Notes: generated from the sequence alone by a model not told the origin. Positions 25,204 through 36,710 are shown, numbered from the stretch's first letter. The stretch: DNA of 64,000 nt from Okeania sp. KiyG1 (GCF_014132355.1 NZ_BLZO01000117.1:90042-154041), one strand, 5' to 3'. A program made the numbers and translations.

Positions 25204-26232
25204 ATGAAACAAAAACATATCAAAATTATTTTGGGAACCATCCTGACAAGCTTATTAGTAATTTTTACTTCCTGTCAACAAGTGCCCACTTCTTCTGAAA
25301 ATGTCACTATTCGTAGTGCAAATAGTACCTGGATACAAGAATTATTTCAAACCGAAGTAGTAAATATAGGTTTAGAAAAACTCGGCTATCAAGTTGAAAG
25401 ACCAAAACAAATTGAATATCCAGCAATTTATATTTCTCTTGCCAATGGAGATTTAGAATATAGCACTGTTTACTATGAACCACAACACAATGAATTCTTT
25501 GAAAATGCTGGTGGTGAAGAAAAGTTAGAGAAAGTTGGAAAATTAACTCCCGATGGAATACAAAGATATGAAATAGACAAAAAAACAGCCGATAAATATA
25601 ATATTACTAACATTGAACAATTAAAAGATCCAGAAATAGCCAAACTTTTTGATTCCGATGGAGATGGCAAAGCAAATTTAGTTGGTTGTAATCCTGGTTG
25701 GTCTTGTGAATTAGTTATCAATCATCATCTTAAAGCTTATGAATTAGAAGATACTGTAGAACATAATCAAGGACAATATGAAATTCTCTTGGCAGACGCA
25801 ATGACTCGTTATGAACAAGGAAAACCAATTCTTTATTATGCTTACGAACCTCATTGGATATCGACAGTTTTAAAACCAAATGAAAATGTAGTTTCGCTGG
25901 AAGTTCCTTTCACTTCCTTACCAAAATCTATGGGAAATTTTAGTGAAAAAGATACATCAGCAGATGGAAAAAATCTTGGCTTTCCCTTGCTCCAACAGCG
26001 CATAGTAGCTAATCAAAAATTCCTAGAAGCTAACCCAGTTGCGAAACGATGGTTTGAGTTAGTTGAAATTCCAATTGTGGATATGAATGCTGAAAGTTTA
26101 CGCATCAAAGAGGGTGAAGATACACCAGAAGATATTTTGCGCCATGCTCAAGAATGGATAAAAAATAATCAACAAAGATATGATAGTTGGTTAGAAACAG
26201 CAAGACAAGGGAAGGAACAAGAAATAAACTAA
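25204..26232 (+). CDS. ProX-like betaine-binding lipoprotein, copy 2
   Basis: 342 residues from ATG 25204 (MKQKHIKIILG); the longer reading from 25171 would put eleven residues before the lipoprotein signal and is less likely. Lipobox IFTSC. All ProX hallmarks are intact (DSDGDGKANLVGCNPGWSCE, YYAYEPHW, EVPFTSLP). It differs from copy 1 by many substitutions without indels of note, so this is an older duplication under selection. Downstream are two dead copies. Confidence 0.88.
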   Translation: MKQKHIKIILGTILTSLLVIFTSCQQVPTSSENVTIRSANSTWIQELFQTEVVNIGLEKLGYQVERPKQIEYPAIYISLANGDLEYSTVYYEPQHNEFFENAGGEEKLEKVGKLTPDGIQRYEIDKKTADKYNITNIEQLKDPEIAKLFDSDGDGKANLVGCNPGWSCELVINHHLKAYELEDTVEHNQGQYEILLADAMTRYEQGKPILYYAYEPHWISTVLKPNENVVSLEVPFTSLPKSMGNFSEKDTSADGKNLGFPLLQQRIVANQKFLEANPVAKRWFELVEIPIVDMNAESLRIKEGEDTPEDILRHAQEWIKNNQQRYDSWLETARQGKEQEIN

Positions 26233-27266
<1,034 letters not shown>

Positions 27267-27507
27267 ATGAAACAAAAATTCCTCAAAATTATTTTAGGAA
27301 CTATCCTGAGCAGCTTATTAATAATTTTCACTTCCTGTCAAAAATCTCCTCCTGAAATAGTTAGCATTCGTAGCGCTCATAGTAACTGGATAGTAACTGG
27401 ATAGAAGAGTTATTTCAAACTAATATTGTCAATATAGGTCTAGAAAAACTCGGCTACACAATCGAAAAACCTAAAGAAATTGGATGCCCCGCTATTTATA
27501 TTAATAA
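27267..27507 (+). pseudogene. ProX-like gene, 5' fragment (copy 3)
   Basis: Starts ATGAAACAAAAATTCCTCAA and keeps the lipoprotein signal (IIFTSC). An 11-base duplication (TAGTAACTGGA twice, about 27381-27402) shifts the frame, and matching sequence ends near 27507, less than a quarter of the way through. Clearly dead. Confidence 0.88.
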
Positions 27508-27826
27508 ATATAGACTGTTTCAGCCAGCTTTTAGGCGTAAATATAAATTATGATTCAATTAGTAAAGCTTTGATTTCCAACTAAAAGGAATAGCGGATGG
27601 CTGAGAGCTGATAGCTGGATGCTTACAAAAAATAAGCCGAGGTGAAATTTAAAACATTGAGTTCTCAGCTTATTTATAAATAAGTATAAAGAAGGTAAAA
27701 AACGGAATTCAATAGATTTTAAAATTCTGAAAAAGGATGATACTAATTTATAAAACGCTATAATTTTGTAATCAATCGAGTCGTAAACTACCAGATATTA
27801 AATATTTTTCAATCAATCAAACCACA
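27508..27826. other. Spacer between dead proX copies
   Basis: No gene. AT-rich; about 27590-27670 carries the 'GCTGATAGCTG...GCTTA' dispersed fragment. Confidence 0.5.
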
Positions 27827-28861
27827 ATGAAACAAAAATATCTCTAAACTGTTTTAGGAACAATCCTCACCAGCTTATTAATAATTTTTACTTCCTGTCA
27901 ACAAGTTCCTGATTCTGAAACAGTTACTATTCGGAGTGCTAATAGTACCTGGATATAAGAGTTATTCCAAACCGAAGTAGTGAATATAAGTTTAGAAAAA
28001 CTCGGCTATAAAGTTGAAAGACCAAAACAAATTGAATACCCAGCAATTTACATTCCTCTTGCCCATGGAGATTTAGAATATAGCACTGTTTATTATGAAC
28101 CACAACACAATGAATTCTTTGAAAATGCTGCTGGTGAAAAAAATTTAGAGAAAGTTGGAAGATTAACTCCTGATGGAATCCAAAGATCTGAAATTGACAA
28201 AAAAACCGCCGATAAATATAAAATTACTAACTTTTAACAATTAAAAAATCCAGAAATAGCTAAACTTTTTGATTCTGATGGAGATGGCAAAGCAAATTTA
28301 GTTGGTTGTAATCCTGGTTGGTCTTGTGAATTAGCGATCGATCATCATCTTAAAGCTTATGAATTAGAAAATACTGTAGAAAATAATCAAGGACAATATG
28401 AAATTTTTTTGGCAGATGCAATGACTCTTTATAAGCAAGGAAAACCAATTATTTATTTTGCCTACGAACCTCATTGGATATCTACAAAATTCAAACCAAA
28501 TAAAGATGTAGTTTGGTTAGAAGTACCTTTCACTTCCTTACCTCCATCCATGGGAAATTTGAGTGAAAAAGATACGTCTCTAGATGGAAAAAATTTTGGC
28601 TTTCAGATAATGCAACAGCGTATAGTAGCTAATAAAAAATTCTTAAAAAATAATCCACTTGCTAAACGATGGTTTGAATTAGTACAAATTCCAGTTGCTG
28701 ATATGAGTGAGGAAAGTTTACGTATTAAAGAGGGAGAAGAAAAACCAGAATATATTATGCATCATGGTCAAGAATGGATAAAAAATAATCAAGAAAAATA
28801 TGATAATTGGTTGGAAAAAGCAAGACAAGAGACTGATTCATTAGACATCTCCAATAAATAA
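27827..28861 (+). pseudogene. ProX-like gene with three in-frame TAA stops (copy 4)
   Basis: 345 codons aligning along the whole of copy 2 without a frameshift. In-frame TAA codons occur at 27845 (codon 7), 27956 (codon 44) and 28235 (codon 137). Compared with copy 2 they replace AAA/CAA/GAA codons. The rest is well preserved, including CNPGWSCE and YFAYEPHW. The stops are all TAA, each reachable by one substitution. It is a young pseudogene by appearance; the two longest open parts (27980-28234, 28409-28861) are remnants and not separate genes. Confidence 0.9.
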
Positions 28862-29099
28862 TAAAAAATAAAATTAATTAACCGACAGAAATTATTGATT
28901 ATTTCTGCCTACTCCCTACTTCCTCTTTTCTGAAGATGTCTATTTTAAACAATTAATAATTAATAATTATTACCTCTCCTTTAAAACGGATAGGATTAAC
29001 TCAAAGGATTTTTTTTTATCCCCTTAAAAGAGGAGGCTTTCAACCACAATTTTTCGGTAAATAGAATTTAAGTAAAACACTATCCGTAATATAATTAAT
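28862..29099. repeat. AT palindromes and a GGATATGG-family fragment
   Basis: After the pseudogene: TTAATAATTAATAATTATTA, ACCTCTCCTTTAAAACGG, CCCCTTAAAAGAGGAGGC and TTTTTCGGTAAAT, that is both ends of the dispersed element with the middle missing. Confidence 0.65.
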
Positions 29100-30400
29100 A
29101 TAATGGTATATAGTAGTCAAAAACTATAACGTTTTATAATATGCAGTGTTAAAGTCGCAAAAACCCCTAAATGATGATTAACTGAACTAAAATTTCAGTA
29201 TTCCTCTGTTCCTGTGAATCAGGATTTATAAAAAAACACTAGATATAGTAATCAAAAACTATAACGTTTTATATATGTAGCGTTAAAGTCGCAAAAATCC
29301 CTAAATAATGATTCACCGAACTTGAGTAGAGCTTTCCTCTTCTCCCGTAAATCAAAATTGAGAAAAAAACACTAGATATAGTAATCAAAAACTATAACGT
29401 TTTATATATGTAGCGTTAAAGTCGCAAAAATCTCTCAATAATGATTAACTAAACTTGAGTTAAATCTTTCTCTGTTCCTATGAGTCAAAATTGAGAAAAA
29501 ACACTAGATATAGTAATCAAAAACTATAACGTTTTATATATGTAGCGTTAAAGTCACAAAAATCCCTAAATAATGATTAACTAAACTACAATAGAGTATT
29601 CCTCTGTTCCTGTGAGTCAAAATTGAGAAAAACACTAGATATAGTAATCAAAAACTATAACGTTTTATATATGTAGCGTTAAAGTCGCAAAAATCTCTCA
29701 ATAATGATTAACTAAACTTGAGTTAAATCTTTCTCTGTTCCTATGAGTCAAAATTGAGAAAAAACACTAGATATAGTAATCAAAAACTATAACGTTTTAT
29801 ATATGTAGCGTTAAAGTCACAAAAATCCCTAAATAATGATTAACTAAACTACAATAGAGTATTCCTCTGTTCCTGTGAGTCAAAATTGAGAAAAAACACT
29901 AGATATAGTAATCAAAAACTATAACGTTTTATATATGTAGCGTTAAAGTCACAAAAATCCCTAAATAATTATTCACCGAACTTGAGTAGAGCTTTCCTCT
30001 TCTCCTGTGAGTCAAAATTGAGAAAAAAACACTAGATATAGTAATCAAAAACTATAACGTTTTATATATGTAGCGTTAAAGTCGCAAAAATCCCTAAATA
30101 ATGATTAACTAAACTACAATAGAGTATTCCTCTGTTCCTGTGAGTCAAAATTGAGAAAAACACTAGATATAGTAATCAAAAACTATAACGTTTTATATAT
30201 GTAGCGTTAAAGTCGCAAAAATCCCTAAATAATGATTAACTAAACTACAATAGAGTATTCCTCTGTTCCTGTGAGTCAAAATTGAGAAAAAACACTAGAT
30301 ATAGTAATCAAAAACTATAACGTTTTATATATGTAGCGTTAAAGTCGCAAAAATCCCTAAATAATTATTCACCGAACTTGAGTAGAGCTTTCCTCTTCTC
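29100..30400 (+). repeat. Ten-copy satellite of about 132 bp running into the thrS leader
   Basis: The core AACTATAACGTTTTATATAT / GTAGCGTTAAAGTC occurs ten times, with GTTAAAGTC at about 29148, 29282, 29415, 29547, 29678, 29810, 29942, 30075, 30205 and 30338. Units fall into at least three variants, distinguished by the segment after CTAAATAATGATT, and variant pairs are themselves repeated. The last unit is cut at CTCCTGTG and continues into CAAATATAAAAAAAACC of the thrS leader, which still resembles the unit's own end. No open frame runs through the units. Confidence 0.95.
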
Positions 30401-30437
30401 CTGTGCAAATATAAAAAAAACCAAGAAGAAATATTCA

Positions 30438-32264
30438 ATGTCTAGGCCAGAATCTAATCCTTCCCCAGAACAACCAGAAAAAATCCATTTACCTCGCACC
30501 AGCGAGTCAGAAACCCTCAAAAAAATTCGTCATACCACATCCCATGTCATGGCCATGGCAGTACAAAAGCTGTTTCCCAAGGCACAAGTAACAATTGGTC
30601 CTTGGATAGAAAATGGCTTTTACTACGACTTTGATACCCCAGAACCATTTACAGAAGCTGACCTAAAAGCCATCAAAAAAGAGATGGTCAAAATCATTAA
30701 ACGGGATTTACCCGTAATTAGAGAAGAAGTCAGTCGCGAAGAAGCCAAACGTCGAATTGAACAAATTAAAGAACCATATAAATTAGAAATCCTCGAAGAC
30801 TTAGAAGACCCAATTACTATCTATCATCTCGGTGAAGAATGGTGGGATTTATGTGCTGGCCCTCATATTGAAAGTACAAAGCAACTTAATCCCAAAGCAA
30901 TTGATTTAGAAACTGTTGCTGGTGCTTATTGGCGCGGAGATGAAACCAAAGCCCAATTACAACGTATCTATGGTACTGCTTGGGAAACTCCAGAACAACT
31001 AGCCGAACATAAAAGACGTAAAGAAGAAGCTCTCAAAAGAAACCATCGTAAACTAGGTAAAGAATTAGGACTATTTATGTTTTCCGACCTTGTAGGACCG
31101 GGATTACCTCTCTGGACTCCCAAAGGTACAATGTTAAAGAATTCACTGAAAGACTTTCTCCAACAAGAACAACAGAAACGGGGTTATTTACCTGTAGATA
31201 CTCCCCATATTGCCAGAGTCGATTTATTCAAAACTTCCGGACATTGGCAAAAGTATAAAGAGGATATGTTCCCGATGATGGCTGAGGATGAACAAGCAGC
31301 AGCTATAGAACAGGGTTTTGTTATCAAACCGATGAACTGTCCTTTTCATATCCAAATCTATCAAAATGAATTACGTTCTTATCGGGAGTTACCAATACGA
31401 CTTGCCGAGTTTGGCACTGTTTACCGCCATGAAAAGTCTGGGGAATTAGGTGGTTTAACACGAGTCCGGGGTTTCACTCAAGATGATTCTCATTTGTTTG
31501 TGACACCCGAACAACTTGATTCCGAGTTTCTCAGTGTGGTAGATTTGACTCTATTTGTCTTTAAAAATTTACAACTAAAGAATTTTAAGGCTAGATTAAG
31601 TTTCCGAGACCCTAACTTAGATAAGTATATTGGCTCTGATGAAGCTTGGGAAAAAGCTGAAGGTGCTATTCGTCGCGCTGTAGAAACTTTGGGTATGGAG
31701 CATTTTGAGGGTATTGGTGAAGCGGCGTTCTATGGTCCAAAGTTAGATTTTATTTTCCAGGATGCTTTGGAGCGAGAATGGCAGTTGGGTACTGTACAGG
31801 TAGACTATAATTTGCCCGAACGGTTTGATTTAGAATATGTGGCAGAAGATGGGACTAGAAAACGCCCAGTTATGATCCATCGCGCACCTTTTGGTTCCCT
31901 GGAAAGGTTGATTGGGATTTTGATTGAGGAATATGCAGGAGATTTTCCTCTGTGGTTAGCTCCTACTCAAACTAAACTTCTACCAGTTAATTCTGAATTT
32001 TTGCCCTTTGCTCAAGAAGTTGCTGCTCAGATGCGTAAAGTAGGTATTCGTGCTGAGGTGGATATTAGTAATGAACGTTTGGGTAAGTTGATTAGAAATG
32101 CTGAGAAGGCCAAAATTCCCGTAATGGCTGTAGTTGGAGCTAAAGAAGTTGAGTCAAATAGTCTGAGTATTCGGACTCGTGCTGCTGGGGAATTAGGCTC
32201 TATACCTGTACCAGAGGTAATTGAGAAGATGACTGGGGCGATCGCTAATTATGAAAATTTTTAG
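30438..32264 (+). CDS. thrS: Threonyl-tRNA synthetase
   Basis: Charges tRNA-Thr. 608 residues from ATG 30438 (MSRPESNP). Cyanobacterial form without an N-terminal TGS domain: it starts almost directly with the editing domain (RHTTSHVMAMAVQKLFP, with CAGPHI as the second metal-like motif). The class II core follows: motif 2 in YRHEKSGELGGLTRVRGF, zinc ligands around MNCPFHI and in HRAPFGSLERL, and a C-terminal anticodon-binding domain. The upstream reading from 30378 runs into satellite DNA and is rejected. The leader is the end of the ten-copy satellite. Confidence 0.96.
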   Translation: MSRPESNPSPEQPEKIHLPRTSESETLKKIRHTTSHVMAMAVQKLFPKAQVTIGPWIENGFYYDFDTPEPFTEADLKAIKKEMVKIIKRDLPVIREEVSREEAKRRIEQIKEPYKLEILEDLEDPITIYHLGEEWWDLCAGPHIESTKQLNPKAIDLETVAGAYWRGDETKAQLQRIYGTAWETPEQLAEHKRRKEEALKRNHRKLGKELGLFMFSDLVGPGLPLWTPKGTMLKNSLKDFLQQEQQKRGYLPVDTPHIARVDLFKTSGHWQKYKEDMFPMMAEDEQAAAIEQGFVIKPMNCPFHIQIYQNELRSYRELPIRLAEFGTVYRHEKSGELGGLTRVRGFTQDDSHLFVTPEQLDSEFLSVVDLTLFVFKNLQLKNFKARLSFRDPNLDKYIGSDEAWEKAEGAIRRAVETLGMEHFEGIGEAAFYGPKLDFIFQDALEREWQLGTVQVDYNLPERFDLEYVAEDGTRKRPVMIHRAPFGSLERLIGILIEEYAGDFPLWLAPTQTKLLPVNSEFLPFAQEVAAQMRKVGIRAEVDISNERLGKLIRNAEKAKIPVMAVVGAKEVESNSLSIRTRAAGELGSIPVPEVIEKMTGAIANYENF

Positions 32265-33380
32265 ACTTTTTTCTCAATTTTAGTTGAAGACTACCCCTAT
32301 TCTACCTATGCTTTATAAGGGATAGCTCTCCTCCAAGGGAAGGGAGTGTCGGGATGTTTGCATAGCATGACCGAGGAAAAAAATAAATATTTTTGTCGTT
32401 ATGAGTTTTGTGCTATGCTAGATTACTTTAGGTTGCTAGAGTAAGAGTGGGGGATGAAAAAATATTCAGTTCAGTATTTTCGTAACCTCCAGCTTTAGTG
32501 GTCGGTACTGATAACTGATAACTGATAACTGATAACTGATAACTGAAATGACCCCGCTTTCTGATAAATTGAGAGCGGGTTTATTTATTTGAATTGTTAT
32601 TTGGTAAGCTCTTGATAGTATTTAAAAGTTTTGAATTTAAGAGCTGCTGAATGGCCATAAATTAACGACCCCTAATTCCAATTTCCACCATTAAACTATG
32701 CCAAATTGAATTTAATCGTCTATCTATAGAAAGTAAAACTTTTCTTTGAGGACGACTAACAAGTCTAGACCAAGTGATACTTTGCAGGGATCATAAATAT
32801 ACATAAATATAGATGATTGACCAATAAGTTATTAGGTATAAGTAATTAAACTGGTAGCTGATAGCCCAAAGTGGTAGTATTCTCTTTCAAAAGGTAAATC
32901 AGATTGTTATATTATTGATAGGTATCATGCCGCCATCAAAGGGTTAATTGATGAGGTGCGTGAACGGTTCTCTAAACATAATGAGAAAAGCAGATCCCTT
33001 TTGTCTTTGACCATGGGATATTGGGTGTTGTAGTTCACCCAGCCGGAGTAACACCTGCAAAATAAGGATATGTCTTATGTGACTATATTTTTATGAACTA
33101 TTTTACCTTCCTTATATCTAGAGCTAAGGTCGGCGATAATCTGATATATTTTGTTTGCGAAAGGCGCTAGAACATGAAAGCATCTAATTTAAAGGAACTA
33201 TATGAGACCAAAAGGTTTCACAATAATAAAATTTAGAGATAAAAATGATTAATATCTTAAAGGTTCCTCTAAGAGGGGATGTGTTTTTCGCTTTTTTATG
33301 CTGGGAAAGTGCGAAAACGCAAACCACCAGATGTCGCTGTCCAATGGCTCATGTACAGCTAGGAACAGTGACTTAATAAT
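32265..33380. other. Spacer of 1.1 kb between thrS and a toxin-antitoxin pair
   Basis: No intact gene. A CTGATAA heptamer repeat lies at 32507-32545, followed by a terminator-like hairpin. Around 32925-33030 one frame reads YHAAIKGLIDEVRERF and SKHNEKSRSLLSLTMGY, which looks like a coding relic of unknown origin. Nothing else was recognised. Confidence 0.55.
32551..32590 (+). terminator. Terminator-like hairpin
   Basis: ACCCCGCT pairs with AGCGGGT (one bulged C) around a 15-base loop and is followed by TTATTTATTT. It lies 290 bases beyond the thrS stop, next to a short tandem repeat. Confidence 0.45.
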
Positions 33381-33578
33381 ATGAACTTTATGAATACCGC
33401 TAAGAAAAAAGTAGAATCTCTATTAAGTAAATTGCCAGATAATTGCTCCCTTGAAGATGTTCAATATCATTTATATGTAATTGAAAAAGTTCTTCATGGT
33501 TTAGAAGTAGCTAATAAAGAAAGAAAAATTACACAAGAAGAAGCTGAAGGGCTTTTGAGTAAATGGGTTATAAAGTAG
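33381..33578 (+). CDS. Antitoxin of a RelE/ParE-type toxin-antitoxin pair
   Basis: 65 residues, acidic to neutral and helical (KVESLLSKLPDNCSLEDVQY, EKVLHGLEVANKERKITQEE). This is the usual cyanobacterial companion of RelE-type toxins: the central 'SLEDVQYHLYVIEKV' helix and the C-terminal 'EEAEGLLSKW' match the pattern. Its stop overlaps the toxin start by 16 bases, so the pair is translationally coupled. Start ATG 33381; a second ATG at 33390 is possible. Confidence 0.8.
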   Translation: MNFMNTAKKKVESLLSKLPDNCSLEDVQYHLYVIEKVLHGLEVANKERKITQEEAEGLLSKWVIK

Positions 33579-33850
33579 TTTGGTCTTCTAAAGCTATAGA
33601 TGATGTGGACGCGATCGCCTCCTACATAGCGCGTGACTCTGTTTCTTATGCTGCAGCAGTAGTCCATAGGATAATTAATGTCACTAAAAATTTGCTTCAT
33701 AATCCTTTACAAGGAGAAGTGGTCAAAGAGTTTGGAGATGAAAGTTACCGACAAGATTATGCTTATAGTTACCGAGTCCTTTATCAAGTTAAAGGCGATA
33801 TAGTAACTGTGGCTGCGGTTATTCATGGAAAAAGGTTACTAGATTTATAG
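33563..33850 (+). CDS. RelE/ParE-family toxin
   Basis: 95 residues with the RelE/ParE pattern: YKVVWSSKAIDDVDAIASYI, then the basic core ESYRQDYAYSYRVLYQVKGD and VAAVIHGKRLL. Such toxins cleave ribosome-bound mRNA or inhibit gyrase; which applies cannot be told from sequence. Arg in 'YRQD' and 'YRVLY' are in the expected places, so it may be active. It overlaps the antitoxin by 16 bases and is followed by a good terminator. Confidence 0.88.
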   Translation: MGYKVVWSSKAIDDVDAIASYIARDSVSYAAAVVHRIINVTKNLLHNPLQGEVVKEFGDESYRQDYAYSYRVLYQVKGDIVTVAAVIHGKRLLDL

Positions 33851-33887
33851 TTGAAGCGCGACGCGTCCAATCAAATTATTAGCTCAG

Positions 33888-33916
33888 AACCGAGTTTCAT
33901 TGGAAGCTCGGTTTTC
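33888..33916 (+). terminator. Terminator of the toxin-antitoxin operon
   Basis: AACCGAG (33888-33894) pairs perfectly with CTCGGTT (33907-33913), a 12-base loop between, then TTCT. It is 38 bases after the toxin stop. Confidence 0.7.
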
Positions 33917-34281
33917 TAACTTGAGGGAGTAGTAATTTCAGTTATCAGTTATCAGTTATCAGTACCTCTGCAATAAGGAGGCTTCAAATATAGAATTATG
34001 TTCTTTTCTCTTGATTGATTGGATATGGTTAGGAAACCCATCCATCCCTCAACCACTTTTTATCTCCTTTTATACCAGTTTGATAAATCTTTGCTACAAA
34101 TATTTAGGGTTTGCTGAAAAAGTCTGATGGTGATGATAGGGAACAGGGAACAGTTTAGACTATCTGCTACGGCCAATTTTTCTGATAGTAAGGATAAAAA
34201 TATTGGCATTTTGAGGCAAAAAGAGCCAAAAACCTTTAGGAGGCTAACTGATAACTGATAACTGATAACTGATAACTGAAA
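33917..34281. repeat. Spacer with dispersed-repeat fragments
   Basis: No gene. It holds CAGTTATCAGTTATCAG at 33938-33962 and a GGATATGG-type element at about 33990-34080 (TTGGATATGGTTAGGAAACC). One AGGGTTTGCTG element end lies near 34106. CTGATAACTGATAACTGATA at 34245-34280 abuts the next gene's stop. Confidence 0.65.
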
Positions 34282-35937
34282 TTACCAATTTTCCCATTTT
34301 GCTCTACTTTCTGTATCCCAATCATTAATATAATTATCTTGCTTTGTAGTCCCTTGAGGTCGATAATTTATTTCCTCTTCTTCATCAGATTCTTTTTCCA
34401 TTTCAAATTCTTCATTCTGGGAATAAATATTAGTCAAAGGCTCTACAACTTTAGCCAGCGCATCTTGAATAAACAACTTAACAAACTCATCTTTTCTTGT
34501 TAATTGAAATTGTTTTTGTACTACCTCTGTAATGCCACCATCTCCCCAATCTTGATTATGACTAAAATACTCAATAAAACTCTTTCCAGCAATTCTAGTT
34601 AAATAAGCTGCACTTACTCCTTGAATTGCCTTCCCAATTAAAAAAGTTGCTACAGTTAATTGTAAAGCTGTAGAAATTAATTTAATCGCCCCTTCAACAA
34701 TACCCAAACTAGCAAGTGTTTTAGCTAAAGACATTGCTAACTCTTGCCCTCTTTCAAGGTTTAATTCACAACCATAAACTTTGCCAATTTCTATCACCAT
34801 TTGAGCATTAACTGCTGCTGTGGCCAAAACATCTACTACAGGCAAAGGCGTAACAGCAATAACCCCTGCTCCTATCCACTGAAACCTTTCTACAACCTTC
34901 TCTGCTTGTCGTCCTCTTTGAGCATCAATTAAACATCTTGCCTCCTCCCCTAAACGTTGAGATTTGAGCAAAATATTATCAGCAATCAAATCTTCTCCCT
35001 CAGCCCGCAAAATAGCAGCCATACGTCCCATCAAAGCCATAATATCAGGTTCTGGCTGATATATTTCTCCATTCTCAAGCTTAACAGAATGAGGATGAGC
35101 AGCGATCGCCACAATATCCATCTTGCTAAACCCTACTAACCTTTCCCTGAGCTTAACAATAATTACTTCTCGGTCCTCTTCAGTGTAGAGGTCAATCTTA
35201 TTAAAGACCACAAGCGATCGCTTACCAATGTCCACCAAACCGTTCAAAGCAGTATATTCAGACTGCTGTAAATCATTATCAACTACAAATAATAATAGAT
35301 TAGCCTCTGTCGCCAAAATTCGTGCCAGTTGACCCCTTTCTGTTCCTGCGACTCCCGCTTCTAGAATTCCTGGAGTATCAGTAATCAAAATTTCTTTTTC
35401 CAATCCTGGCATTTTTAAATGATAGGTTTCTCCGACTGTAGTTGACCCCATCGGTGCTTCTACCCTACCCACCATCTGACCCATTAGTGCATTAACCACA
35501 GAAGTCTTACCAGCGGAACCCGTACCAAAAACAACAACTTTTACATCACCTCGTGCTAGACTAGCTTCTATTTCTTGTGAACGGTTCAATAATGCTTGGC
35601 GAGCAACTTCATCTTGAATTAATATTACCTGTTGTCTTACTGCCTTTAGAGATTCAGAAGCAACCTCAGATTTCACCACCGGAATCTTAACTTTGACTTT
35701 CGACCCTCGTCGCGGTTGATTTTTTTGAATGGTATATAGTCTCAGATAATATATGAAAGCAAAAATGACTATCCCAATTAGGATAATTAATAGTAGTAGT
35801 AATAAATTGGCCACAAGTGGAGGAGCAGACCATGAAACTTGACTATATAACCATGATAAAGAACCAATCAGCCAAATTATAAGCAATAAAATGAGGCTTA
35901 AACCTAGAATCAATATTAACAGGCGGGAAGTAGGCAT
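34282..35937 (-). CDS. Membrane-associated Era-like GTPase with C-terminal DUF697-type region
   Basis: 551 residues. Two N-terminal membrane helices (LLILILGLSLILLLIIWLIG and VANLLLLLLIILIGIVIFAF) precede a coiled linker. The GTPase domain follows, with G1 GTGSAGKTS, G3 DTPG, G4 NKID and a switch region GSTTVGETYH. The C-terminal third has hydrophobic helices (GVIAVTPLPVVDVLATAAVN) typical of the DUF697 family of cyanobacterial GTPases, ending in a Glu-rich tail. Cellular role unknown, possibly membrane remodelling. The ATG at 35937 follows TTATCAG repeats. Confidence 0.88.
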   Translation of the reverse strand: MPTSRLLILILGLSLILLLIIWLIGSLSWLYSQVSWSAPPLVANLLLLLLIILIGIVIFAFIYYLRLYTIQKNQPRRGSKVKVKIPVVKSEVASESLKAVRQQVILIQDEVARQALLNRSQEIEASLARGDVKVVVFGTGSAGKTSVVNALMGQMVGRVEAPMGSTTVGETYHLKMPGLEKEILITDTPGILEAGVAGTERGQLARILATEANLLLFVVDNDLQQSEYTALNGLVDIGKRSLVVFNKIDLYTEEDREVIIVKLRERLVGFSKMDIVAIAAHPHSVKLENGEIYQPEPDIMALMGRMAAILRAEGEDLIADNILLKSQRLGEEARCLIDAQRGRQAEKVVERFQWIGAGVIAVTPLPVVDVLATAAVNAQMVIEIGKVYGCELNLERGQELAMSLAKTLASLGIVEGAIKLISTALQLTVATFLIGKAIQGVSAAYLTRIAGKSFIEYFSHNQDWGDGGITEVVQKQFQLTRKDEFVKLFIQDALAKVVEPLTNIYSQNEEFEMEKESDEEEEINYRPQGTTKQDNYINDWDTESRAKWENW

Positions 35938-36432
35938 TTTCAGTTATCAGTTATCAGTTATCATTTATCAGTTAACAGTATCTCCTACTGAGTAGGAGGC
36001 TTTAAATACTGAATTTTCTTTTAGTCAATCCTCTTATTTTCAAGGCTATGCTTTATAAACATCTTTCTTAACATAAAACGTAGACATTATAGACAAGTTA
36101 TGTGCTTGTGTTTCAGAGACTTTTTCCTCAAAAATAATGTATTGAAAAGTAGATTTTTTTGAGAACTTAAGTAGTTTTGCCTAGCTAAATTGACTCTTTC
36201 TCCCTTCTCCCCTACTCCCTACTCCCCTGCTCCCCACAAGGTTTTCAGAAGTTCCTTATAAGGGATAGTTTTTAGGGAGAGGTAATTGTTAATTATTAAT
36301 TATTTATTAATTGTTGAACTACATCATTTAATATAAAACTTGACGTAAGTATTTCCTGCGGAATGCTGCGCAAACAGCTATTAGCGGTCAGCTCGAGGGC
36401 AATAAGACCCTGCTTTTAAGGACATAGTTTAA

Positions 36433-36516
36433 ATGAATATAGACTTTAACAACTTTTGTAGTAAGATTAATTCTAGCTCAATTAATACAGCTTTAAAGCC
36501 ACAGGAAAAGCAATAG
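36433..36516 (+). CDS. 27-codon small ORF, copy 1 of 4
   Basis: Reads MNIDFNNFCSKINSSSINTA then LKPQEKQ. AAGGA lies ten bases before the ATG. Identical copies occur at 36572-36655, 36711-36794 and 36951-37034. The identity reflects recent duplication and is not proof of coding. No family recognised; it may be the clipped start of a longer lost gene. Confidence 0.3.
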   Translation: MNIDFNNFCSKINSSSINTALKPQEKQ

Positions 36517-36571
36517 CTATTAGTAGTCAGCTCGAGGGCAATAAGACCCTGCTTTTAAGGACATAGTTTAA

Positions 36572-36655
36572 ATGAATATAGACTTTAACAACTTTTGTAG
36601 TAAGATTAATTCTAGCTCAATTAATACAGCTTTAAAGCCACAGGAAAAGCAATAG
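36572..36655 (+). CDS. 27-codon small ORF, copy 2 of 4
   Basis: Same reading and same AAGGA spacing as copy 1, exactly 139 bases downstream of it. Confidence 0.3.
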   Translation: MNIDFNNFCSKINSSSINTALKPQEKQ

Positions 36656-36710
36656 CTATTAGTAGTCAGCTCGAGGGCAATAAGACCCTGCTTTTAAGGA
36701 CATAGTTTAA

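Noticed and set aside
29100-30400. CRISPR array before thrS
   Set aside because: The whole 132-base unit is repeated, with no short repeats separated by unique spacers, and no cas genes are present.
32925-33030. Group II intron domain V-like GTGCGTGAACGGTTCTC
   Set aside because: Only the 3' strand resembles domain V; no pairing 5' strand with the AGC triad was found.
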